DNA from: Mercurialis annua
Lineage: Eukaryota > Streptophyta > Magnoliopsida > Malpighiales > Euphorbiaceae
Direction of reading: 5' to 3'
DNA length: 64,000 nucleotides
Assembly: GCF_937616625.2 (NCBI RefSeq)
Contig: NC_065572.1
Location: 54,113,653-54,177,652 of the forward strand
A program made the translations under genes and the position numbers. Shown here piece after piece: positions 12,191 through 22,400 of this stretch. The first letter of the stretch is position 1; each line of letters begins with the position of its first letter. The notes under the pieces are model-generated. The model was not told the DNA's origin. It searched no databases and worked only from the letters and a program-made list of their open reading frames with translations.

Positions 12191-12890
12191 GTGATTTATG
12201 TATAGTAAGTTTTATTATTGATATTAAGGGTCATCAGTATGATGTTTTATTTTGTCATCTAAATTTTAAACCTAATATGCAGCAATTGTTTTTGTTGTAC
12301 TCTCCCAAATCTTCTTTACTCAATGCCTATGTTTGTTTAGGAGATTTTAATGAGATAATCCATCCATTTGAAAAATCAAGTGGGACACTATCATTCATCC
12401 AGGACACTTTACCTTTATACCAATTTTTCCAGTCTATGTCTTTACAAAATTTAGGGTATATTGGCTCTCATTTTTTTGGTGTAATCGCAGAGATTTTCCA
12501 TTCACAATCCATGAAAGACTTGATAGAATCACTTCCAATGAGGAGTGGCTCAAACTGTTTCCTATTGCACAAGTGTTCCATCTCCAAGATATAAGATCTG
12601 ACTACACACCTTTTTTAATATCTACCACTAGTGTCTTTAAGAAACCTGCTCATAAACCTTTTTTGGTAAAAGATGGTTACAATATGAAGAGGTTAGGAAA
12701 ATTATTTTGGAAGGTTGGGAGAAGACTGTTCAAGGTACACTACTCTATCAGGTTCATTCTAAACTGAAACACATAAGATATCAACTTCATAACTGGTCAT
12801 CTAGAAATCACATCAATGCTAACTTATCTATAGATAGCCTAAAAAGAGCCAAATCTCCAAAATGACTTTTTTAATATTCCTTGCCAAGTT

Positions 12891-13538
12891 GAAGGGGTGA
12901 ATTGATCCTTTGTTCATATTTTATTATAAATTGTTTTCATGTTAATGCAAGTTAATTATTTTATTATCTATATAACAAAATAACTAAATAAATGTAAGTG
13001 CAAGTTAATTATTTTATTATCTATATATATTTTACTAAAAAATATATGATAACTAAAATTTTATTATAAAATATTTTCATGTGCTGCTCACACTTATACA
13101 TTATCTAATAAAACCTGCAGCGTAGTGCGAGCGTTGCGCTAACATTACAAGGCCAATAGATGCTATATAGTTCAGAATCCGAAGGCGATATATCTCCAAA
13201 AAGAAAATCAAAATCATATTCCTATAAGTAATTATTATCAATATGAAAATTAGAAAAGTGTGGGGTAATTAAAGATTAAAAGTGGTATTTTGGAAATTTT
13301 GTCAAAAATTAAATACAACATTAATATCATTGTATCAAAAATAAATAACGTTTGTCATAGAAAGATTTGTAAGGATAAAAAGGAGTGTGTATTTATGGTT
13401 AGGAGATTGGACCAAAAATTCAAAATTCTTCAAACAATGGGGTTGATTGAAAGATATATAAAAGTGGCATGTAAGTAAAAAATAAGAAAAAGAAAGGGCA
13501 GAATAGTCAATATAATTAAAATGAACCTCCCAACTAAG
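12891..13538. other. AT-rich upstream region of the DUF1639 gene
   Basis: No gene seen. It contains a near-perfect duplication of a GCAAGTTAATTATTTTATTA segment (about 12950-13025) and a short GC-rich spot near 13117-13140. It probably holds the distal promoter of the gene at 13786. Confidence 0.45.
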
Positions 13539-13546
13539 TGACGTCA
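13539..13546. promoter_or_regulatory. TGACGTCA palindrome, candidate bZIP site
   Basis: A perfect TGACGTCA lies 240 bp upstream of the predicted start codon and about 130 bp upstream of the TATA box. This is the C-box/TGA element bound by plant bZIP factors. Binding here is inferred from the motif only. Confidence 0.5.
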
Positions 13547-13677
13547 CATCAAGCAAAGAAGAAGAAGAAGAAATGTAATAAAAAGTACATAAACACACTT
13601 ACACTGTACAGAGTAACAAATTTCTTAAAAATTATATCCTTATTTTATTTCTTTCATTTAAATAAAAATTTAATATC

Positions 13678-13686
13678 TATATAAAT
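13678..13686 (+). promoter_or_regulatory. TATA box of the DUF1639 gene
   Basis: TATATAAAT, followed by a pyrimidine-rich stretch (CATTTCTCCTTCTTTG) as often seen around plant start sites. It lies about 100 bp before the ATG, which would give a 5' leader of roughly 70 nt if transcription starts about 30 bp downstream. Confidence 0.6.
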
Positions 13687-13785
13687 CCATTTCTCCTTCT
13701 TTGTTACAGTTCCTTCATTTTTGTTGAATGTCTGATCATCATCTTCTTCTTCTCCCAAGAGTTTTTGCTTCTGTTTTTGCTGATT

Positions 13786-16700
13786 ATGATGACAAGGTCT
13801 GTACTTCTTGCTCCTCATAATATGACCATTATATCCTTATATTTCATCATCACACTCGTATTCTGGGAATCAAGAACACTCGTATTCTGTGAATCTCAAT
13901 TCTTGATTCCCAGAATTCTCTGAGAATTGTTACTTTTCTTATTTGACAATTACAAGGGCATAACATGAGGTCGCCTTGCTTTCACCCGAGCACGTTTAAC
14001 TTCGTAGTTCCCGTCCTGACGGGATCCGGTGCATTAGTGCTGGTCTTGTTTTTGATTTGGTTTGGTTTGGCTTGTTTGTTTGAATTGGTATTGTGTTTTA
14101 AAGATCCAACAATACCCTTTTCTTAATTTCTGATGAATAGGTAGACAGATCTTAGATGACAATGATGCATTTTATCTCATTGAATTTCACATGCCATTAA
14201 TTTCTATATCTTTATTTTTGCAGATATGAGAGAGTAACTACAGATTGTGTTCCATCAAGCAATGGTAAGAAACACAGCCACCTTGAAAATGGTACTTTTG
14301 AAACTAAATTCAAATCAAGATTTGAAGATCACCATCACCATAGCAACCACCACAATGATCCAAGTTGCAGCCCTTCTCATTCTGATCAAAGAAACGACGC
14401 CAGTCCTAGTCGGAGCAGTCGCAGCGGCGGTGGCGGTGGTGGTGCTGTGAATAGTGATGTGTTCTTCCAATGGGGTCAAAAGAAGAGAGCTAGGGTTTCA
14501 AGATCAGAAATTCGTGGTCTTGCTGATGAATCATCTTCTTCAGCTCAAGCCAAGCAAGTTATTAAGGTACCCAGAAGAGGTGAGAGTAAGCTCTCCACTC
14601 CTCCAATGGCTCCTCCACCACCGCCGCCACCGCCGCCGCCGTCCAATGGTGTTAGTAGAGGTGGTAATTTTAGAAAAGAAAGCTCTTCTTCTCTTCCTCA
14701 CAGGTAATTTTGTTAAGAGTTTCTTATTTAAGATAATCTGCAGATCTAAATTTTATATCTGATGTAAGTTAAAAGCTTGAAATTTTCATAATTTAATCTT
14801 TTTTGTTTAGTCCTTTGGATATAAGCTTGAATTTTTCACAAATTTAATTTTGCTTTTTGGGAAATTTTTATTAGTTTTTGATTTTGTGATCTAAATAGAT
14901 GGAATTGTTTTAGCTGCTATATTCATTGCATTTCTTTTCTTTCCAAATTGTTGAAGAGCATAAACTTTTTCTTTTTTGTTTGGAAAAATTACCTTTTTAC
15001 CCTCCAAATATGAGAGGGTCTTACAATCTCTCCTTTAATTTGTGTTTGCAATGTTTGATTTGATGCCATCTTGAGACCTTAACCTAATTTCCTTAAAGAG
15101 TCTCACTTTTTTATTAGATTATCAATTTTGGGATCTTGGGTTTTCTAAAAAAAAAAAATTTAATAAAAATTTTGCCTTCCCTTTTTTGCTCTTAGAACAT
15201 GGTATGGTAGATTATATTCTTGAAAAGGGTAGTGTGTGTTGTAGTGTAATAAGGTTTTATGATGCTTTTCTTGGTTTTGTTTTTTGGTGGGTATTAAATT
15301 CTTCTTTCCTTTTTATTCTCTATTGCCTCTTGTTAAAGTCCAAAAGTCTAACTAAACACTCTTTTACCTTTTTTATTTGTTTTTGTTTTCCCTTACAAAA
15401 CAAAGTAAGCATTTTCTTCATCAGTTGGAGATTTTTTTAATTTCTTATGGGCATGACCAGGGTTTTAGAGAAGCGATCTGGTTCCGGAAATGTGTCCCCG
15501 TCGAGAAATGGCGGTGGTAGTAGTAGCAGAGTTGTTTCTAGATCTACTTCAGCAAAGAGATCTCATCCTTCTCCTGAAAAAATTGATAGGAAGGTACCGA
15601 ATTCGAAACCTCCCAAACACGAAAAGCCGAATGGATCCATACCCGATGCAGATCACGCCAATAATACTGATTCTACACCAGCACAATCAGAACAAGCAGT
15701 TGCGTTGAGTACTTTTAATAGCAACACAGCGTCGATAGCAGCTCCTGCCGGAGGAGGAGGAGGAGGAGGAGAAAAATGGCCGAGAATTTATGTTTCTTTG
15801 TCGAAAAAAGAGAAAGAAGACGATTTCTTTGCAATGAAAGGCACGAAATTGCCGCAAAGACCCAAGAAAAGGGCGAAGAACGTTGACAAAACACTTCAGG
15901 TAATTTTATTAGTTACGTAAACGAATATATTATCCGTTTTTGAAGTTGCTTTCTAAGATTGTTGTGGATTATTATGGCAGTATTGTTTCCCAGGGATGTG
16001 GCTATCTGACTTGACAAAGAGTAGGTATGAGGTTAGAGAGAAGAAATGTGTGAAGAAGGTAAATGCTCTTCTGTTTCTTGTTCATCTTTAATACAGTATT
16101 GAATATTTGAACTATGATATTGATTGCATAAACAAAAAAGATAGGCAAAATTGGTGCTTCTTGCCCTTAAAAACAGGAAACATAATTTATTAGTTGCATA
16201 CTTCTTCCACCCATTTACATGGACTCTACTCATGGGTGTGTGGCTATGTTATTTGTGTTATGAGTGGTGGACATGAATCCCAACTTTATTTATGGGTATA
16301 AATTTTATAATATATATATAACATGTGGGGCCTAGTCCCACCTAATGAACATGATAATCCCTTTGTCACACTATGTGTATAATAATAAACTAATTAGGAC
16401 GGTAGGGATCATTAAATAACTTATCCATAAGAGCTGGGAAGCAGATAATAATTTATAAATAGGGGCATCCCAAGAATTAGTAATACATTACAAGGGATCT
16501 TTGCCGGAGATAACCTTGTCAATTCAATTTCTATAGGATAAATGAGAAACAAAGACGATCGATCCGATCGATGAAGTATATAGTTTTTATTACATAGAAT
16601 TTGGATTTTGATGTTTTGCATTTGGATATACACATTAGTCTCTAACTAACCAATACCTTAAAGAGTTATTTACACTTCTTTCGAGCTCAATTCCATCGAT

Positions 16701-16803
16701 CCTTAGAAACTGAAATGGTTGGTTTGTTTTTGTCGGGCATAAACAGCAGCCGAAGCGAAGGGGATTGAAAGGAATGGAAGGCCTGGAGAGCGATTCAGAG
16801 TAA
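13786..16803 (+). CDS. DUF1639 family protein, five coding exons
   Basis: Plant-specific protein of unknown biochemical role. The model is exons 13786-13796, 14224-14703, 15461-15899, 15981-16058 and 16747-16803, all with GT-AG introns and consistent phase, giving 1,065 nt or 354 residues. The N-terminal half is low complexity: His-rich, a glycine run, a run of about ten prolines and Ser-rich stretches. The conserved C-terminal DUF1639 block spans exons 3-5: EKWPRIYVSLSKKEKEDDF, then AMKGTKLPQRPKKRAK, then GMWLSDLTKSRYEVREKK and, last, PKRRGLKGMEGLESDSE before TAA. Basic clusters suggest nuclear location, which is inference. Two adjacent ATGs (13786 and 13789) fit the start. The tiny first exon is the least certain part; intron 1 holds a 5S-like fragment. 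Exon 5 has a CAGCAG tandem acceptor, so one Gln may be optional. No break was found, so it looks functional. Confidence 0.85.
13860..13916. repeat. Perfect 17-bp inverted repeat in intron 1
   Basis: ATTCTGGGAATCAAGAA at 13860-13876 recurs as its exact reverse complement at 13900-13916 with a 23-base loop. The loop repeats part of the left arm (ACTCGTATTCTG). It would form a stable RNA hairpin in the first intron. Confidence 0.75.
13967..14046 (-). pseudogene. Antisense 5S rRNA-derived fragment in intron 1
   Basis: Read on the minus strand, 14046 down to 13967 begins ACCAGCACTAATGCACCGG, continues ATCCCGTCAGGAC, then AAGTTAAACGTGCTCGGG and ends GCGACCTC. This follows plant 5S rRNA from about base 12 to about base 90, including the A-box region, with a few extra bases after the CAGGAC and a loss of roughly ten bases where the C box should be. 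The 5' end and 3' third are missing, so it is not a working 5S gene. It lies wholly in intron 1 of the DUF1639 gene, antisense to it. It could be a retroposed copy or a 5S-derived SINE head; the family match is from memory of the 5S sequence. Confidence 0.75.
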
Positions 16804-17272
16804 ACGCAACTTATCTGTACATTTTAACATGAAAAAGGGGAATCCCTCGATTCATTCATACTAGCTGATGCTACGAAAAATGCTTCTCCATCCGCACTTT
16901 CGACGGAATTTTGTTTTGCTGTGTGATGATGGATGGGATCAGTAGTATCAAGTCTTGGAATGGTATTCTCAAGTGTGATGATCCAGTAGGCCATGGCATC
17001 AGATGATGTTTGCAGAGAGAATAGCAGAAACATTGGTTGGGGCAATTCAGTTCAGTTCAGTTCAGCTACCCAATTTAATTGCTGATGGGAATCTGAACCA
17101 ACCAGTTTTGCAGCAACCCATTTTTTTTGTTTTTTTTGTTTAATATGCCTTTTTTGCATTTACAAAGCTGCTCCTGCAGTTTGCTTACCATCAATGGCAA
17201 TTGTCAAAGCTGTTTCTCTCCTCTCCTTTTCATTTCACATAATTTTGTGTGGATCAATGAGTAATTAAAATT
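16804..17272. other. 3' flank of the DUF1639 gene
   Basis: Presumed 3' untranslated region and downstream DNA. A short AGTTC pentamer run sits at about 17048-17068. I see no second gene; a minus-strand open frame at 16824-17045 has no recognisable domain. Confidence 0.45.
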
Positions 17273-17765
17273 AGGATAATTACTTTTTCCCACAACTTTA
17301 GGTCATATTACTTCCCCTTGACTCATTTTGTGAGTTAAAGGGTTTTATTGTCAAAAATAAAATATTAATTTTTTCCCCTAAACTTAATTTTCTTTCAAAA
17401 AAATTCATTAAATCATAAAATAATTCATTTTTTAAAAATGATTTGTATTTATTTAATAAATGTAGAACATATTTATCTCTATTTATATAGTTCTATTAAA
17501 ATATGTTTTAAAATTTTCAAAATTAAATTTAGTTTAAAACATTAATTATATTTAGTATATTTGATTCAGTTCTATTTAAAAATTGTAAATGCTCTATAAT
17601 TTTGGTACTTTTTGATTTGAAAATTTATTTGAGTTTATTATTTTATGCAATTTTTTGAAAGAAAAATAAATTTAGCGGTTATATTAAATTTTATTTTTAA
17701 CAATCACACCCTTTGACTAAGTCAAATGACATAGTCAACTTACTGAGAGAGGTAGTAATTAATCT
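17273..17765. mobile_element. Degenerate MITE next to the Helitron
   Basis: The left end (GATAATTACTTTTTCCC, then AGTTAAAGGGTTTTATTGTC) resembles the reverse complement of the right end (GATTAATTACTACC, then AGTCAAAGGGTGTGATTGTT). The interior is AT-rich and non-coding. No clear target duplication; boundaries approximate. Confidence 0.45.
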
Positions 17766-17847
17766 ATATCTATACTATATATAAAAGCACGGATGGGGGG
17801 GAGAGACAGGCACATTTACCAAATAACCCTTTCTATTTTATTAACAA

Positions 17848-18041
17848 TTAGGTTTTAAAGTCATTTACTAAAACTATTGAATAAACAACCTATTTTATAG
17901 CTATTGAATAAACAACCTATTTTATAGCCATAATTAAATTTAAATTAGGTTTTAAAGTCATTTACTAAAACTATTGAATAAACAACCTATTTTATAGCTA
18001 TTGAATAAACAACCTATTTTATAGCCATAATTAAATTTAAA
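17848..18041. repeat. Tandem duplication, 97-bp period, in the Helitron
   Basis: The block starting TTAGGTTTTAAAGTCATTTA at 17848 recurs at 17945 essentially unchanged. Inside each copy the 27-bp phrase starting CTATTGAATAAACAACC is itself doubled. Confidence 0.85.
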
Positions 18042-19059
18042 TAAGGACTCTAAACATAATTATCGAATAAAAAATCTATTTTATAGCTAAAAATTATCAA
18101 ATAAACAACCTATTTTATAGCAAAACAATCCCACGTTGACTTGCTTTAGCCAAAAAATCTCACGTTGACTTGCTTGAGATTTTATGGTAACATATGATTA
18201 AAATACTAATTTAAATTAACACTATTCTTTTACTATTTAAACATATTGTTCATTATAAATGAATATTTCATCAAACCATTAACATTAAAAAAATTAAACA
18301 ACAGTATTATAAAATTTGAAAAGTGGAAACCCCAAAATACCCACTAGATTGTTTTTAATTAGAATTGGACTCTATTTCGAACAATTAAAAATATAGAATT
18401 TTAGTGCTCTAATTGCATTAGTATTTCCGGAAAAAAATATTGCATTAGTATTCTAAGTTTGCTAAATCTAATATTAAATGGAAACTAAATAGTATGATTA
18501 TATAAATTAATAGTTAAAATAATATTAAGAACAATAGAGAAAAATAACTTCAAAACTCATTTTTTGAATATTAGGCACAATTAGTTTTGTTATTATATAA
18601 TTAAACTATTTAATTATTTTTTACTTAAATATTCACAATTTTAATGTATTATTTTATTAGTAATAATTTATTATATATTAAAAATTAACTATCAAAAGCA
18701 TATTCACTAATATAAGAAAACAATGGAACATGCTAATTGTTTTTCAGAGAGAAAAATAAAAATATTAATTAATCATAATATAAATTTTATAAGTGAACTA
18801 GAAATAAATTTACAAAAAATAAATCAACCAAAAAAGTACTAAGAATATAGTCCATTAACTAAATATTTATATTCGAACATTTAAAATTATTATTTTTTAG
18901 CTATGAACTAGTGTATTAATAAAAAAAATTATTGTAATAATAAAAAAATTCAAAATAATTTACTTTAAATATTTTTATATTATTATTAAATATATTTATT
19001 TTTGGAATGACTAAATATTAAATTATTAAAACATAAATTGAGAAGTTATATTACGAGCC

Positions 19060-19074
19060 ACGTGCGTAGCACGT
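19060..19074 (+). terminator. Helitron 3' terminal hairpin
   Basis: ACGTGC-GTA-GCACGT, a perfect 6-bp stem with 3-base loop just upstream of the CTAG end. In Helitrons this hairpin is thought to signal the end of rolling-circle transfer. It is a transposition terminator, not a transcription terminator. Confidence 0.85.
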
Positions 19075-19087
19075 AATGCGAAACTAG

Positions 19088-19469
19088 TTTAGTAAAATGT
19101 CAAAAGAAAATTAGTAATTATAATCTAATGTCATGATTATCCCTTAAATTTATCTTGCATGCAAACGTTTGTTAGTTTGTGCTCAAATAAATAAAATTAA
19201 TCAAATAAATATTATAAAATTCAAAATCTTTTGATCACATACAATTCGATGTGATAATAAATAACTGATGACTTCAAAAGTTTAAATTCCAAAATGAGAG
19301 TATAACTATTTTTTCTATCTTAATAGAGTTTTCCATTTTTTTTATTTTTTTATCCCAAAATTCTTTTCCACTTTTAATAAATAATAATTTTTAATGTTAA
19401 TTTTTTCATATTATTTCTGCTTAAAATCTACTAATAAATCAATATTTATTGTTATTTATAAGTAAATGA
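19088..19469. other. AT-rich DNA, nothing recognised
   Basis: No gene, repeat boundary or RNA gene seen between the Helitron and copy A of the large LTR element. Confidence 0.45.
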
Positions 19470-19588
19470 GGTTTCATCTTTCACTGTTTAGACGTCCCGC
19501 TTCAAGATAGGATGATGGGCGGCTGCTGGGTTGTAGGCTTCATTGATGGTGTGGAGCTTCTCCTCTCCGGTTCCTATCCGGGTTAGAC

Positions 19589-19968
19589 CAGTGGTGGATC
19601 CAGAAATCCTATAGGGTGGGGTCCATAAATATTTAAAATTATGATTTTTTATTATATAAATATTAAAATAAAATATGTTTTATAATTTTGCTCGGCTGAG
19701 TTTTTATATTTAAATATTGGATACTTAAAACTGTATTTGGCGTATTAAATACATAATTGTTAAAATAATTTTATAATAGTTATTCACTCATTTTACTTTA
19801 TAAATTACTACAATGTATTAGATTCATTTGTCAATTAATTTTATATTTTTTTTAAAATTTAAAGGTATTCGGGAAAAAGTATTTGTATAGATTAAATTAT
19901 AAATTGTTAATAAAACTTAAATAGATAATTTGATAAATTTACACTTAATTTAAATTGTAATCAAATTA

Positions 19969-20034
<66 letters not shown>

Positions 20035-20413
20035 ATTTTAGTATATTTATTTATTTACAATTTTAATTTCAACATAATAGTTTTATTTTACCATATAAAA
20101 TTTATACTCTTATTGTCTTCTTGATTAAATTATAAATATAAGATGATTTTAGGCTTTTAAAAATCTCACATATGTATTATCAATTAGTAAAATATTTATT
20201 AAGCTATAATTGAATGAATGAGTCGATTAATAAATTTTATTATTTTAGAGGTTAAAATTATTAGAAGTTCCATAGACTTTAATTATGCATCTTTTCATTA
20301 AACTTTATGGGTCTATTGAATATTTTTACCAAATATAGCAGGCATAGTAAATTAGTAATGGAAAAAGGGTGGGTTTCATGGACTCCACCCTTTATACTGT
20401 ACATCAGCCTCTG
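19589..20413. mobile_element. hAT-like non-autonomous element
   Basis: Begins CAGTGGTGGATCC and ends ATCAGCCTCTG; the two 35-bp ends are inverted and degenerate, both including a GGGTGG-GTCC block. The flanks GGTTAGAC (19581-19588) and GAGTAGAC (20414-20421) look like an 8-bp duplication with two mismatches, as hAT elements make. No transposase inside. It interrupts copy A of the LTR element. Confidence 0.6.
19975..20031. repeat. (TA)n microsatellite
   Basis: About 28 uninterrupted TA units inside the hAT-like element. Confidence 0.95.
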
Positions 20414-20444
20414 GAGTAGACGGTCTGTTTTGACTTGCTCCTCT

Positions 20445-21442
20445 GGCTAATAATCACCCATTGCCCCTCAACTTTAGGGGTACGGGCGCTAAACCCCCTA
20501 AACTTTGTGTCGGCGCTCACTAAACCCCTTTTGGACGAAATATGACCAAAATACCTCTGGCGCCGTTTTTTCAGTCAACTGACATTTTAAAAAAAAAATC
20601 TGACACTGTCATATCATCTGACACGTCAGAAATATATCTTAAAAATTTGAAAAACCCAAAATACCCCTAATTTAATTTAAAAAAAAAAATCAAACCAACC
20701 CAATTTAATATAAACCAATCTATCAACCCAAAAACCGACCCAACCACAACCCCACCAACCGACCCGCCACCCGACCACCGCCGGAAAATTTTCCGGTCAT
20801 CTTCTCCATTTTGAAGATGACCGGAAAATTTTCCGGCCATCTTTATCTGTTCCTCTGAGGAACAGATCGCCGGACCTGTTCCTCAGAGGAACAGATCGCC
20901 GGACCTGTTCCTCAGAGGAACAGATCGCCGGACCTGTTCCTCAGAGGAACAGATCGCCGGACCTGTTCCTCAGTTGAGGAACAGATCCGTCGGATCTGTT
21001 TCTCAGTGATCTGTTCCTGAGGAACAGATCTGGTGGTGATGACCGGAAATTTTCCGGTCATCTTCGAATCGGAGAAGATGACCGGAAAATTTCCCGGCGG
21101 CGGCGGTGGTGGTGGCGGTTCGGGTGAAAGTGGTTTGGTTGGATGTCATTGGGTTTGATTTGATTGGGTTGGGTGTTTTAGGGTATTTTAGGTGTTTTAA
21201 TATTTTAGGGTAGTTTGGTGACGTGGCAGCTGACGTGGCGCCACTATTTATTTATTTTGTTTTTTGAAAAAAAGTCAGTTGACCAGGAAAAACGGCGCCA
21301 GGGGTATTTTTGTCATATTTCGTCCAAAAGAGGTTTAGTGAGCGCCGACACAAAGCTTAGGGGGTTTAGCGCCCGTTTTTAAACATCAGGGGGTTTAGCG
21401 CCCGTACCCCTAAAGTTGAGGTGCCATGGGTGATTATTAGCC
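20445..21442. mobile_element. Mutator-type element with palindromic GC-rich core (copy 1)
   Basis: Starts GGCTAATAATCACCCAT and ends ATGGGTGATTATTAGCC, with a perfect 9-bp target duplication TGCTCCTCT (20436-20444 and 21443-21451). The terminal inverted repeats run about 130 bp and include GGGGTACGGGCGCTAAAC. The core carries inverted copies of AAGATGACCGGAAAATTTTC and a palindrome array. No coding sequence. A sister copy is at 39593-40585. Mutator superfamily is inferred from the 9-bp duplication and long ends. Confidence 0.88.
20847..20962. repeat. Four 29-bp palindromic tandem units
   Basis: Units begin at 20847, 20876, 20905 and 20934. Each contains CTGTTCCTCAGAGGAACAG, a near-perfect palindrome, followed by ATCGCCGGAC. 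Degenerate continuations reach about 21030. Confidence 0.9.
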
Positions 21443-21999
21443 TGCTCCTCTTCTTCGTAAAAAATTTTATGGCCAATTTTTTTGGCTAGTAGGCCGAAAC
21501 CTACTAGCATACCGCTGTCCTTTTTAAGACAGTTAGATTAACTCACATTTTGTCAGGAGAAAGACCCATTGATACATAATTATCTCTATTAGTTGTTCAT
21601 TTTCTTATACCAGTCATTGAATGGATTAACCGAATAACTCGATTCTATCATCCATGCATATGAACACAATTGAAAATAGTATTCCCATCAAGCAAGGCAT
21701 CACATAAATAAGCAAACTTAGAGTTCATCATCGACTCTGGAATTTAAATCAAATCAAATAAACGAATTATTCAAAAATGTCCAAATGCAAGAAGAGAAAT
21801 GCCATAAGTCATTGCTCATAAAAAAAACTAATCTCTAACTAGTCCAAATATAACCGAGTCACCACTTCTATCTTACTAGTGATGTCATGGGTTTTGAAAT
21901 TGACAAAGAACACTGAGTCTGTAGTAGAATATTTCTTCGGAATCTGAACAAGTCAATATTTGCGTTCTAAATGGTGAACCCCTCTACTGTTCCATTTGG

Positions 22000-22400
22000 A
22001 TGTTCGGGATAGCATAAAAAACCTCTATCATTCTGTCTGATTGTTCTGGATCTCTACTACTCAATTTGATTCTTCTGGATAGCAGAAACCTTTCGCTTTG
22101 TTATTCTGGGTGGCTGGAATCTTTGTCGTTCCTTTTGGTTGTGCTGGATATCTAAAACCTCCAGTGTTCCACTTGGTTGGAACTTTTGTCGTTCCGTCTG
22201 GGTATTTTGGGTCATTGAAACTTATGTTGTTCCATTCGGTTGTTCTGGATCACTGGAGTTTCTATTGTTCCATTTAGTTGTTTTAGAAAGCTAACACCTC
22301 CGTCGTTCCATCTGGGTTACTGAAACTTCTGCTATTCTATTTTGTTGTTCAGGAAAGTTAAAACCTCCACTGCCCCGTTTGATTATTTTGAAGGCCATTG
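22000..22400. repeat. Degenerate ~45-60-bp repeats (TTGTTCTGG family)
   Basis: Repeated phrases such as GTTCCATTTGG, TTGTTCTGGA and AAACCTCC recur every 45-60 bp. The same family continues in copy B at 47400-47680. Confidence 0.6.

Larger units (their letters stand above)
7162..12880 (+). pseudogene. LINE ORF2 pseudogene, endonuclease part only, split by Copia
   Basis: The start reads MRILAWNCQGLGS, followed by HSPNIGFLMETKNKP, the opening of the APE-type endonuclease of plant LINEs. A TAA follows the KNKP motif and a second TAA falls in GLCLF, just before the Copia insertion at 7417. Beyond the insertion, from 12191, come YVCLGDFNEIIHPFEKSSG, a frameshift near 12475, and then SDYTPFLI. In active copies this last motif is SDH, so the catalytic histidine is a tyrosine here. 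The reading ends near 12880. Reverse transcriptase and RNase H are absent, so it cannot retrotranspose. Confidence 0.75.
4917..12890 (+). mobile_element. Decayed plant L1-type LINE, split by a Copia element
   Basis: Plus-strand remnants come in the usual order of a plant LINE: an ORF1 region with DUF4283-like and zinc-knuckle segments (about 5370-7165), then ORF2 beginning with an endonuclease (7162 onward). The endonuclease is interrupted at 7416/7417 by the Copia element and resumes at 12191. The copy stops near 12890 before any reverse transcriptase, so it has lost most of ORF2. Both ends are approximate. Several stops and frameshifts show it is inactive. Confidence 0.75.
17769..19087 (+). 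mobile_element. Non-autonomous Helitron (1.3 kb)
   Basis: Begins TCTATACTATATATAAAAGC and ends GCGAAACTAG, with A before and T after, the A|T insertion site Helitrons use, and no target duplication. A 6-bp-stem hairpin lies at 19060-19074, ten bases before the terminal CTAG. These are the hallmark 5' TC, 3' hairpin and CTRR end. No Rep/helicase gene is inside, so mobility would depend on an autonomous relative. The copy at 31350-31907 shares both ends. Confidence 0.9.

Noticed and set aside
13100..13140. GC-richer spot upstream of the gene as a possible Helitron end or tRNA
   Set aside because: No terminal CTRR plus hairpin in the right place and no cloverleaf could be drawn.
14454..14762. 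Second plus-strand frame over exon 2 of the DUF1639 gene
   Set aside because: Shadow frame; the real one carries the conserved family text and correct splice phase.
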